This document shows positions 48,501-55,964 of a stretch of DNA of 64,000 nt, piece by piece. Both the position numbers and the translations under genes were made by a program. The first letter of the stretch is position 1. Each line of letters starts with the position of its first letter. The DNA comes from Holothuria scabra (taxonomy: Eukaryota > Echinodermata > Holothuroidea > Aspidochirotida > Holothuriidae). The DNA lies in the NCBI GenBank assembly GCA_037179385.1, contig CM074185.1:12470866-12534865 (forward strand), read 5' to 3'. The notes below the pieces were generated by a model. The model saw only the letters and a program-made list of their open reading frames with translations, was not told where the DNA came from and ran no database searches.

Positions 48501-51500
48501 CAAGATGTCAGCGAAAGTTAATCACACTTGCAAAGTTCAGAGTGCTGTTCGTGGCTACCATATTTATAGGGAATTAAGTTTGGTTACCGGTCATTGGGGA
48601 GGAGCTCACAGCTGATTGTGAAGCTGACAACCAAATGGACAAATATGCCATATGTAGCAGTTTATCAGAAGTCACATAAATTTGACTCTAATAAACGCCC
48701 CCCTTAACGAAAATTTCATGCCCCCGGGGCGTTTAATAGAGTAAATACGGTATTTAGAGGGAAATATTGTGTTTGTTTTGCAAGAAAAATTTATCCTTTT
48801 AAAACTTATATTTTTTGACACAGGGTGACAGATTATCAAAAAAAAAGGCAGTATGGTAGCCTTCTTTTCAAGAAATAAGTTTTCCACAGATCCAGTTCTG
48901 TTGTTTGTTGCTCAAGAGTAATTTTTTCACCCAATTTTTCAACATTTCAAATGATACAATGTGCATGGCTCTTCTTGTGTATAGTATTTTGAAGAGATGT
49001 AGCTATTTCTGGGGTTTATGATTAAGACTGAATTGTTGGATAGTGCCTGAGCCATTTTCTTTGCATTCTTTGTTGGAGCATTTTAAACACAATATTTCCC
49101 ATTAACAAAATACTGGGGTGTTTCTCATTCTTTAATACTGGATTCTGGATACTTCAAGGCTATTATATCATTTGGAACCAGAGATATGAAGGCTACTGTA
49201 ACTCTTCATACCAGAGACAGATTGGATTTTCATAACCTACTTACTTCTATAATCAAGCTATTTTGAATTTTTTCCTTTCTTGGGTACAGTAGATAAAATC
49301 CTGGTTTGTAACTGACAGATGAGCACACAAGGTAATAATGTGTAACTAGAACACACTCTCAGCCCATGTTGTGTATTATGGGACAGGCACCTATTGAATT
49401 TCTTATCAATCAAAGACAGTTTCAATTAAAAATCTCTCCCACCCCTACTAAATGTAGTGTGGGGTGATGAGTTTCTCTATTTAAATGATAATTTTAATGC
49501 AAAAGGACCATTTTTATCAAAAAGTTAATTAATGCAATTAAAACAGTTTTTTCACTGTTGTCACCAACCCTCCCCCCCCCCCTTTTGAAGGACAGAAACT
49601 AGCAGTGTTTGTGGCATAGGGGGATTTGTCCCCTCTTTCTAAAAGTTTCCCAAAGAAGGTGGGTAGAATCTCCCCCACTATTCATTTCCATAAAAAGTAA
49701 GAAATGGTCAATATCTTGCTTTCTTAGTTAAAGAGAGGACACTTTCAGAAATGTTTGAACTTGCACTAGTAAATGGCCTTTAAAACCTTTCAAATTGCAC
49801 CTTACAGGGACCTTGAAACAAGCCTTTGGTCCCCCTGAACCCACTTGAAACTTTTACCTTGGACAGAATCAATTTGGACTTGGGGTTTAGCCATAATCAA
49901 TTCCCCCCCCCCTTTTTTTTTGTTTCTGGCAGAATCCCTGACTAGTGTAGTCTGCTAGCTAGTGTAACTACAGTAGCTGAGAACCCATGTGTAACTGTTA
50001 AACTAAAACGCTGATGATTTTTGGCCGGCAATGGGTATGGCCATACTGGCTTCCCAGACTGGCTTGATGCCATACTGGCTTGATGTTACATGAAAGCACT
50101 CTGTAGTTCCCATGTGTCCCTCTTTTGACTTCATTGCTTGTAAAATATAAGTTTTCATTGGCTTACTACAGTTTGATTATTTCTTTTTCCCCAGGATTCT
50201 CTAATAAAATTGAAGGAAAAAGGTGTAATGTGTTATTTCAAAATAAAATTGTCATCAATTTAAAAACTTTTTCGTAAATTTTGTTTTATCTTCAAATAGC
50301 CAGTCGAACTTCCAGATGGTTCAATGATGCTAAATACGCGTAACGAGTACCACTATCACTGTAACTGTCGAATTGTGTCTCGGAGTTATGATGGCATGGA
50401 AACAATAGGTTTAGAGACGGTTTATCTTGATGAGACACTTATAGAACCCGCTGTTGCAGCTTCTATCGTCAGCCATTGGGGCATGCTCTTCTTTTCCAAT
50501 CCTGCGAGTGAGACATCAAGTAAGTTGGCAGCAGTTTAACAAATTTGGTCCTCAGTCTATTCTAGTTTGTATTTATGTGGATGAGTTTGCACAGTGTTGT
50601 TGCTTTTAGGGTGATATTGGGCTTCTAAGAATTTTTGAGGAAGAGCCTGTTGTCCTGAGATACAGTAAAGCATTGTTTGATGTTACTGCCAATATATTGT
50701 ACCAAAAGGATTTGAGAAAGTACTGTATAATTTATGAATGTTACCTAAAAAAGTTTATATGTCATTGTAAAGATACTCCCACATCTTCCCTTTGGAATGG
50801 AATATTCAATGATGAATACAGTACACCAGCAAGATTTGATTCAAAAATCGGAAAATGTTTTTATAAAAGTTATTGCTAGGATTGAATTTGTGTGGAACTT
50901 AACTTTTGTTTAACTGCCCAACAATGCAACAAATGTATTTCCATCGCGCTAAAATTGGGCACTATTGTTATTTGGGTGTGTGTGGGGATTGGGGAAGGGG
51001 AACATCTGAGAAGCTCTCTTCAAAGTCCCATACATGCATATTCATGTTAGTTTGGGGATGTGCACTGTGAATAGGGGCATATTTTACTCCTTAGGAAAAA
51101 TTGTGTGTTTAAGTTTAGGGACATACATTTCCTGTTCCCCGGTCCCCCTAATAAACTGTCAATTTTAAATGCACTTCTACATTGTCATTCTTATTTACAT
51201 CTTAACTGTGCTTAATGTGAATTTAATATCAATGCTGGTGTCAATGTTGGTGAAAATTGTCATTCTGTAACCTACAACCCCACTGTTCAATTTACCAATT
51301 TACCAATTTCCCCCTTCCCATTTTCACTCACTTACCGCCTCACATTTACTTCAGTTAGTTAGATGGAGTTTTACCGCCCAGTTTCCAACCAATTGGTTAA
51401 AGTCAAGCAGGTCATGGCCTTTTTCCAGTTGTGATTCACAGGCTTGTTTTCCCTTCTCCATTGCTTATGCTAAGCACCAAGCCCAATGGCACAAGGTTCC

Positions 51501-51893
51501 ATTTTTAAAGTCTTCAGGATGACCCAGCCAGGACTCAAACTCCCAACCTCCTGACTGCAAGTCGGATTCTCTAACTACTTGACCATGCAGTCGGTTGGAT
51601 CACATTAACTTTAGAGCATTCATCTCTGTGTTTATTTTCTTTGAGTAATTTTTTTGGTGCATTCTATCACAGGGACCAACATGATGGTCAAGTGGAGTTT
51701 TGACAATGGAACAACATGGCCTGGACGCCTGCCAGTGTGGGAGCAAGCAAGCGGTTACAGCTGTATGACAGCATTCCCTGATACTTTTGAATTTGAAAAA
51801 AGAAAGTATTTGTACCTTCTGTTCGAGAAGGGAAAAACGTCTTCTACAGAAAGGGTATCTTTTGTTAAAATCAGTCTAGGCGGTATTATATAA
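33370..51893 (+). CDS. NEU1: Sialidase-1 (lysosomal exo-alpha-sialidase), six coding exons, 410 aa
   Basis: Coding exons are 33370-33519, 39735-39918, 41447-41718, 43769-43954, 50300-50519 and 51673-51893 (1233 nt, phases consistent). The product is a GH33 sialidase that removes terminal sialic acids from glycoproteins and oligosaccharides; in vertebrates it acts in the lysosome with cathepsin A (family knowledge). A hydrophobic signal peptide lies at about residues 3-18. Four Asp boxes lie at 108-115, 171-178, 231-238 and 346-353. The arginine triad is R73, R278 and R338. R92, D97 or D99, E262 (DECQ), Y366 (SGYS) and E389 (FEKGK) match human R97, D103, E264, Y370 and E394. N-glycosylation sequons occur at N38, N183 and N349. 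Length is close to human (415). Unusual features are YRCP for F/YRIP and a C-terminus GGII without the YGTL signal. TGA in frame at 33361-33363 and an AxxATGG context support the start. Confidence 0.95.
34793..35072. mobile_element. TTAA-target MITE family, copy 6 (NEU1 intron 1)
   Basis: It begins AGGCCCAGTTCTCTCACCCC and ends GGGGTGAGAGGATTGACCCT, with TTAA at 35073-35076; the left TTAA is lost. The hAT MITE at 35102 lies 30 bp further on. Confidence 0.82.
35102..35475. mobile_element. hAT MITE in NEU1 intron 1, 374 bp
   Basis: It begins TAGGGCTGTAAACGTTTAGC and ends with the near-complement ACGTTCACAGCCCTA. The 8-bp duplication TTTCCTAG flanks it exactly at 35094-35101 and 35476-35483. 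The interior contains several GCGATTAA-like subterminal repeats on both strands, as expected for transposase-binding sites. It has no ORF of note. Confidence 0.9.
36200..37547. repeat. Cassette 2: (TG)n head plus about 8 units of the 145-bp repeat, opposite orientation
   Basis: It opens GGTTTTGATG...GAGAAACC, then CATTCATGATGGCG and a TG/TATG tract (36238-36315). Repeat units with GGTGGAGGTCAAAGGTCA follow, then a non-repeated tail ending ATCATCGAAACC, CATTTTTGCATTCTGGTTA. It matches cassette 3 from head to tail. It lies in NEU1 intron 1. Confidence 0.88.
37866..37881. repeat. 16-bp perfect palindrome GGGTACCCGGGTACCC
   Basis: Two abutting GGGTACCC units, within a GC-rich patch (37850-37920) in NEU1 intron 1. 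It could be a transposon subterminal region; no partner end was found. Confidence 0.8.
38345..38517. mobile_element. Short hAT MITE in NEU1 intron 1, 173 bp, rich in ATCATGATT palindromes
   Basis: The ends are CAGGGTTGTTTGATTT and AAAAATCAACTACCCTG (imperfect inverted repeats). Flanks are CACCTCCA (38337-38344) and CACCTCGA (38518-38525), an 8-bp duplication with one mismatch. The interior is a dense series of AAATCATGATTT- and AATCGATT-type motifs. Confidence 0.82.
39354..39520. repeat. Dispersed repeat shared with 1750-1990 (NEU1 intron 1)
   Basis: CCCCCAAACTTACTTTGAAG, AACAGCTAAACATCACAATT and TTCTTTTTATTTCTCTTC match the copy near the left edge of the window. Confidence 0.55.
39735..39918 (+). 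CDS. NEU1: NEU1 coding exon 2 (residues 51-111 plus first base of 112)
   Basis: The acceptor is AATTTTCAG/GTG and the donor GGAG/GTAAAG (phase 1). The start, VEPLVVMEEMLWISG, matches human VQPLVTMEQLLWVSG. The exon then carries the catalytic-arginine motif as IYRCPLL (R73), the EGRK segment (R92) and the first half of Asp box 1 (STDG). D97 or D99 is the likely general acid. Confidence 0.94.
40385..40720. repeat. Dispersed repeat, second copy of the GTTTCTGGCAGAA family (NEU1 intron 2)
   Basis: It contains GCAAGCTGTTCCCCCCTTGA, GGCAGTAATCAATCCCCC and GAGTTTCTGGCAGAACCCT, matching the 49.6-kb and 0.3-kb copies. Confidence 0.5.
41447..41718 (+). CDS. NEU1: NEU1 coding exon 3 (residues 112-202)
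   Basis: The acceptor TTTTTCTTGGATTCTTCAG completes Gly112; the donor is ATACAG/GTATGG, phase 0. The exon closes Asp box 1 (GFEW), carries Asp box 2 (SVDDGVSW) and the Cys-containing FYVTCAHPSSC strand, and ends with FAPGPGYGIQ. The last segment matches human FAPGPGSGIQ. Confidence 0.95.
43256..43437. mobile_element. hAT MITE in NEU1 intron 3, 182 bp
   Basis: The termini are CAGGCATGTAGCCAGG and CCATGGCTACGCCACTG, the common CAGTGGCGTAGCC-type hAT end with a few changes. A perfect 8-bp duplication AGTGTTGG lies at 43248-43255 and 43438-43445. Confidence 0.92.
43769..43954 (+). CDS. NEU1: NEU1 coding exon 4 (residues 203-264)
   Basis: The acceptor is TTTTACTTGCAG/AAA and the donor TGTCAA/GTAGGT, phase 0. 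It encodes KGRLIVCGHGG, CLLSDDHGITWRWG (Asp box 3) and FVPDECQ. E262 corresponds to the catalytic glutamate of human DECQ (E264). Confidence 0.95.
44027..44183. mobile_element. MITE with CAATCCTCGACAAAAAT termini, 157 bp (NEU1 intron 4)
   Basis: Inverted ends CAATCCTCGACAAAAAT and TTTTGTCAAGGATTG are followed inward by ATGGGACAAA and TTTGTCCCAT. The terminal pattern resembles Tc1/mariner-derived MITEs, but a TA duplication is not preserved on both sides. Confidence 0.7.
45382..45533. mobile_element. Second copy of the CAATCCT-ended MITE, 152 bp
   Basis: It is the same family and orientation as the copy at 44027: CCCATGACAAAATTGATGGG at the left, GGTTTGTCCCATGTATTTTT and GTCAAGGATTG at the right, sharing the ACCATCCCCCACT and AACTTCAACATTGATA blocks. 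A terminus-like fragment of the family also occurs near 35755 (AATCTTTGACAAAACTG). Confidence 0.7.
46152..47803. repeat. Cassette 3: (TG)n head plus about 10 units of the 145-bp repeat
   Basis: The GGTGGAGGTC anchor recurs at 46381, 46526, 46671 and 46816 (145-bp steps). The head has GGTTTCGATGA (46152-46162), CATTCATGATGGCG and a TG tract (46192-46276). The tail has TCATCGAAACC (47768-47778), the exact complement of the head motif, and ends CATTCTGGTTA. It lies in NEU1 intron 4 and is cut by a half MITE at its right edge. Confidence 0.88.
47804..47922. mobile_element. TTAA-target MITE family, copy 7 (half element, inverted)
   Basis: Only one half remains: CACCCTGAGACAATTAACTG to GTTTGGGTTGAGAGAATTGG, then GCCT and TTAA. 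It abuts the tail of the 145-bp repeat cassette, so the junction is a rearrangement or insertion breakpoint. Confidence 0.75.
47949..48752. mobile_element. 804-bp palindromic-ended element in NEU1 intron 4
   Basis: The left end TACCGTATTAACTCTATTAA and right end TTAATAGAGTAAATACGGTA are complementary with few changes, and AATAAACGCCCCCC blocks lie just inside both. No transposase can be read. The centre is rich in GTAC and CpG motifs, unlike the flanks. It is a MITE or a deleted DNA transposon of undetermined superfamily; TA or a longer duplication cannot be fixed. Confidence 0.75.
49300..49480. mobile_element. TTAA-target MITE family, probable copy 9 (degenerate)
   Basis: It contains ACACACTCTCAGCCCATG, TATCAATCAAAGACAG and TAGTGTGGGGTGATGAGTTT, followed by TTAA at 49481. 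It fits the right half of the family, with many changes. Confidence 0.5.
49575..49939. repeat. Dispersed repeat with GTTTCTGGCAGAA end (NEU1 intron 4)
   Basis: It shares CCACTTGAAACTTTTACC, GGACTTGGGGTTTAGCC and ATAATCAATTCCCCC with copies near 40390-40720 and 250-420. The right end TTTCTGGCAGAATCCCTG reads as an hAT-type CAGGGATTCTGCCAG terminus on the minus strand. A matching left terminus with a clean duplication was not found. Confidence 0.5.
50300..50519 (+). CDS. NEU1: NEU1 coding exon 5 (residues 265-337 plus first base of 338)
   Basis: The acceptor is TTCAAATAG/CCA; the donor TCAA/GTAAGT is full consensus, phase 1. The exon begins PVELPDGS (human PYELPDGS), carries the second triad arginine R278 in NTRNE, then HYHCNCRIVSRSYD and GMLFFSNPA. 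It ends one base into the codon for the third triad arginine. Confidence 0.95.
51370..51597 (-). mobile_element. tRNA-derived SINE with intact A and B boxes
   Basis: On the minus strand an A box (TGGTCAAGTAGTTAGAG, 51585-51569) and a B box (GTTTGAGTCC, 51540-51531) are spaced as in a tRNA, around a GACTTGCAGTC anticodon-like arm (GCA). A tRNA-unrelated body follows: TGTGAATCACAACTGGAAAA, TTAACCAATTGGTTGGAAAC, GGCGGTAAAACTCCAT. It ends in a short (CTAA)n-like tail. It lies in NEU1 intron 5. It is a retroposon, not a tRNA gene: the arms do not pair well and there is no acceptor stem. Confidence 0.7.
51673..51893 (+). CDS. NEU1: NEU1 terminal coding exon 6 (residues 338-410 and stop)
   Basis: The acceptor TTCTATCACAG leads into GG, completing AGG for R338, the third arginine of the triad. 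It encodes Asp box 4 (SFDNGTTW), SGYS with the nucleophile Y366, and LLFEKGK with E389. It ends VKISLGGII and TAA. Human NEU1 ends AKISVYGTL. Confidence 0.94.
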
Positions 51894-52120
51894 AAGCAGT
51901 AGTTATGTTAGAAGTTGTGTCATTTGTAAAGAGATTTAAAATGTTTAAATCATTGTAAAGGGTTGTTCACTGATATCACTGTGTGGCCAGTTTACACTTC
52001 TCTTTGTTCCCACATCTGTATGTTTGGACACCTCTTTCAGTCTTTCTTGGAGGCTGTTTAAGCATGCGGACATTGTTGTCAGTCACAGATCCACACTTTT
52101 TCTGATTACATAGGTAAAGA

Positions 52121-52126
52121 AATAAA
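52121..52126 (+). promoter_or_regulatory. Candidate NEU1 poly(A) signal AATAAA
   Basis: This is the first AATAAA hexamer after the NEU1 stop, about 230 nt downstream. A T-rich stretch follows within 15 nt. It is the most economical 3' end but is not proven. Confidence 0.5.
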
Positions 52127-53804
52127 TGGCTTCTTTTTTCAGTGCATTTAACGTGCCCCATTCCAACCACTAACCTTAAGCTACCTGTAATACCCTGACC
52201 TCATCCATCGCCCTGGGGGGGGGGGGGACCAGGAAGTTGGTGTTTCCCCTAAGGAAAAATATTGCTCACTCCCAGTAGATTTAAAGTGACCACTGCCCTG
52301 ATGCATTTTGGTGTATCTATTGTAACCTTGTTGCTCCAATCACCCCTGAGAAGGCTGGGCAGGTAGGCCTACAAGATCTAGTTGGTGTGGCCATTGTACT
52401 TACAGTTGTGGAACGAGACAAAGATGACGAGAGAACAGTCAGTCACTGCATCATAAGTAAAATCTGCTTGCTGGATATTTTTAATCCCCCTAAAAGTGCC
52501 CTGTCTCTCCTTCAGTCATTTTTTAGGCCACAGCCTGCCAGAAATATGTTAGAAACAGAGATATCATCAGAACAAAGAGACTTCAGAGACATAGAGCAGT
52601 CTTTCTTCCTCCTCTTCTTCCTGCCCCCCCCCCCACTCCTCCCCCTTTAGTCCCTTGTCAGCTAAGACCAACAGCATGGCAACTGGTCTCACTCTGATAT
52701 CATGTGAAAATCCTCTAGTTTTGTTTTGGTGATTTAATACTGAAATAGTCATTCATGTGTACAATACATGTTAATTGGTGATGAACCGCTGACGTGCTGA
52801 AATAATCATCGCTATTTTTCAAAGACATTATTTCTAGTTTGGGTAGAGTGAGATGCAAATTTAAAATGGTAGCCTAAATTATACCTTGTAAATATAAACT
52901 TTCATTAATTGAAGACAAATATTTTTCTACAATATCAACTAAACTTGAATTGAATTTGTTTGGAGACAGGAGTTTTCATTATGATAAATGAAAAAATGGA
53001 ATTTGATATTTAGGTGCTACTTTTGTTAAACTCTTTTAATGGAAGTTTGTGCAAAATAACATTACAAAACGTAGTTTGGCTCTTAGAAAACTGAGAATTC
53101 ATGTCTCTAAATTTGTTGACTATTGAAGTAAGTTTTTTACCATTCAAAAAACTACTGATATCTAATTAATAAAGCAACCTTAAGTTATCTTGTGTCATTT
53201 CAATGGAGTGAAGTAAAATCAATCTCTTGGTTCAAATCCTCTTTGTGTCCATTCTGAACTTATTTATGGACTTCCAATCATCTCAATGCCAATCCACTCG
53301 ATAAAATTGAAAAAAAAAGTACAGAATGGTTGATCCTAAGTCTGCACTTTGATATTCCGCCCAAGATCATGTTTAGAGTCTTGTTTTCGTCCACTCAAGA
53401 ATGAAGCCAGGCATAACAGACCTATGATTTAAGTGGTCCGAAGGCCTTGAGGTTGGTCTGTGTAAATCCTATTGTCCTTCAGGGATTTAACTAACATTGA
53501 GAAGCAGAATTTGTTTGGAGTGAAAACTTGATCTTTCCAAATGACCTTTGACCAGAGAGTTGGGAGGTTTTTAAAATGTTGAACATTTAAGGTTACTGTT
53601 GCAGAGTGCGTATAGGAAAACCAGGTGGAGCTGATGGGATAACTGGATCACTTGGTTTTTCCTTGAGGCTAGCTTGCCATGAGAGACGTTTCCTCCATTT
53701 GCACACTCAAGAGGCCAGAACAAATCTGCCTATGCAAACGCAATACAAATTTGCCTTCCCCGCTAGCTTTTGAACTATCTTTTGAATGGAACTACCCTCG
53801 TTAA

Positions 53805-54055
53805 CCCTTTACTGTTGTTTGGGTCCTTTTGGACCCATGCGGAGAGCCCAGCTGTCACTTATCTTTACTGTTTCACGCAGAGTTCAAAACTGCGAGTAGC
53901 TACTCGAAAATTCGGCCACAACAAAGAGAGAGACAGTAGTTTAAGGTCACAGGGTCAATAGCCTTCGGAAGCTGGTGCGGGGCGTGCTACGTCCGCTTTT
54001 CCGCCCACTTCCGAGGCACGCAAATATGCCCCGATCGGAGCACAACGGTAAAGGG
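53805..54055. mobile_element. piggyBac-like MITE, 251 bp, TTAA target site
   Basis: TTAA at 53801-53804 and 54056-54059 flanks termini CCCTTTACTGTTGT and CACAACGGTAAAGGG. Just inside the left end is the inverted repeat GGGTCCTTTTGGACCC. TTAA plus CCCTTT ends with a subterminal hairpin is the usual layout of piggyBac-type MITEs. The interior is markedly more GC-rich than its surroundings and encodes nothing recognisable. Confidence 0.85.
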
Positions 54056-54528
54056 TTAAACAAATTGGGTTGCGTAATACATTTCCAACCCCAGCCAGTT
54101 AAGTTCAACCTGAGGTTAGCACCCTCAGTGTTAAATTCAATGAACTCTGCAACAGTTACATCTAGTCATTATTGCTCTGGTAACTATATATTACAGCTAT
54201 TAGTGTACTCTTTAAAATTTCTCTGTTTCTGTTCAAGTTGAAGATAATTAAAGAAGTTACTGTTTCCTTCAAAAATTATACCAGTACTAATTGCATTAAT
54301 AGAGTTATGCCATTAAACAATTGTTTGTAAATAAAAGCTTAATGAGAAGTTTTTGTACATAAATTTTACAATTCAGGCTTTTGGTAATTACATCTGAAAT
54401 TGATTGATTGATCTCATTTTATTCAAGTTTAAAGATTTATAATTTAGCACTGATAAACTGGACATTGCTCTGCTTAAAAGTTGATGCAATAAAAGTTGGT
54501 AATTAGGTTATTACACCAACATAATTAA

Positions 54529-54792
54529 ATGCAGCCAACTTTTACTCCAAACTACAATTTTGCAGTAGTCTACAGAAGTCCTCAATTGGCACAGCTCTTT
54601 GATTTACAGCAAGTTCAAAAAATTGAAGGGTTACTCTAGCTTATAATGCACAGCACATGCTGTAGAGTGTTTTGATTACAAATTGGGGTCTTTTATACTC
54701 ATCCTGAAACAATAAACTAAGATTGTGTCTGAATGAGATGAGTTTTAGAAAGTTGTGGGTGGGCATGTGTTTGGGATGATAATATTATGCCT
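54529..54792. mobile_element. TTAA-target MITE family, copy 8 (inverted, diverged)
   Basis: TTAA at 54525-54528 and 54793-54796 flanks an element containing CCAAACTACAATTTTGCAG, TTGATTTACAGC, CTCATCCTGAAACAATAAAC and TAAGATTGTGTCTGAATGAG, the reverse-strand versions of the family blocks. Confidence 0.75.
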
Positions 54793-55807
54793 TTAAGTGC
54801 ATGGAGCCTGGTCATCATCTTTGAGCCACTTTTTGCTGGAGGCAAAGATTTCTTGAGTTTCTTTATGTAGTACATAATATTTACTTTTACTGGGGTTTCC
54901 TTCCAGAGATACTCTTTCCTTGTTGTTGAAAACCGTGGGTGAAATTTTCAGTTTGGGGATGAATTGTTTTTTTTTTGTGTGTGTTTCAGTTGATAGATAA
55001 ATTATTTGAAAAATAGAAAATTAAGGGAATGTTTGCTTAGGGGAAAGTCATTTTTCTAACTGGCCAGTTTGGGAAGTTGGGCACAGCTGCACAGAAGATG
55101 GATAAATGACCTTGCAATAACTGTCTGTTACATAAATTACTCTGTACCTGGATAACTTAAGTCAAAATGTATATCTTGCCTTAGAAGGAGATATTTTTTG
55201 ATAATAAATTATGATTGTTGATTTTGATTACCTCAAACCTGATTTTAAGTTAGTTCAATAAAATTCTTTCATTGGTTTATCTACTAAAAAACTTATTTTA
55301 TGGGAAGCAGCTAGTTACTGGCAAAAAAATTATTATATTGAAATCAGCAAAATTCTGTAAAAATTAAAAAATAGGGAACTTTATTAAAACCCAAGAATAC
55401 CATAGCAGAATTTTTGGAAATTTAATGTTTGCATGAGGGTTAGAAATATTTCAAAACTGCAATCAAATCAAACTGATGCCAGACATTAACAGAATCTGAA
55501 TTAAATTCAAATGTGTTGAACATTCTTCTTCCCATCATTACCATGGAAATCATGTGGTATTGGTATTGTTGTTTGTATAAAAAGCCTACTGGTGTTACAA
55601 AAATTGTGATCATTTCATTTCAGACATTTATTGTAACAAGAAGAGGAACATTGCTTTCATGTATTTCAGGCTAGCTGCACACTTCTCGACGTAACACAAT
55701 GCACATTGACTCAACTGTTGCATCTCAAAAAATACTGGTACTTGCAGTTTTCACTTTTGAGTATGACCAGTTTTGAGTCATATCATCTTCAGCCATGAAA
55801 AACCAAT

Positions 55808-55964
55808 CAGGCACAGATCCAGATATTCCTAAAAGGGGCTGACTTAAGAGGAAGCAGGGGGTGTGAGGGAGTTGCAATGCTAATTTCCTGTATGTTTTAT
55901 TGTTGATGTGGCGAAAAAGGGAGGGCTGAGGGCATAAAAGCCCCCCCCCTTGGATCTGTGCCTT
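55808..55964. mobile_element. Short hAT-like MITE, 157 bp
   Basis: The ends CAGGCACAGATCCAGATAT and CCTTGGATCTGTGCCTT are inverted. The right part is homologous, reversed, to the left part of the 28941 element. CCAAT occurs beside both ends, but a full 8-bp duplication cannot be read. Confidence 0.65.
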
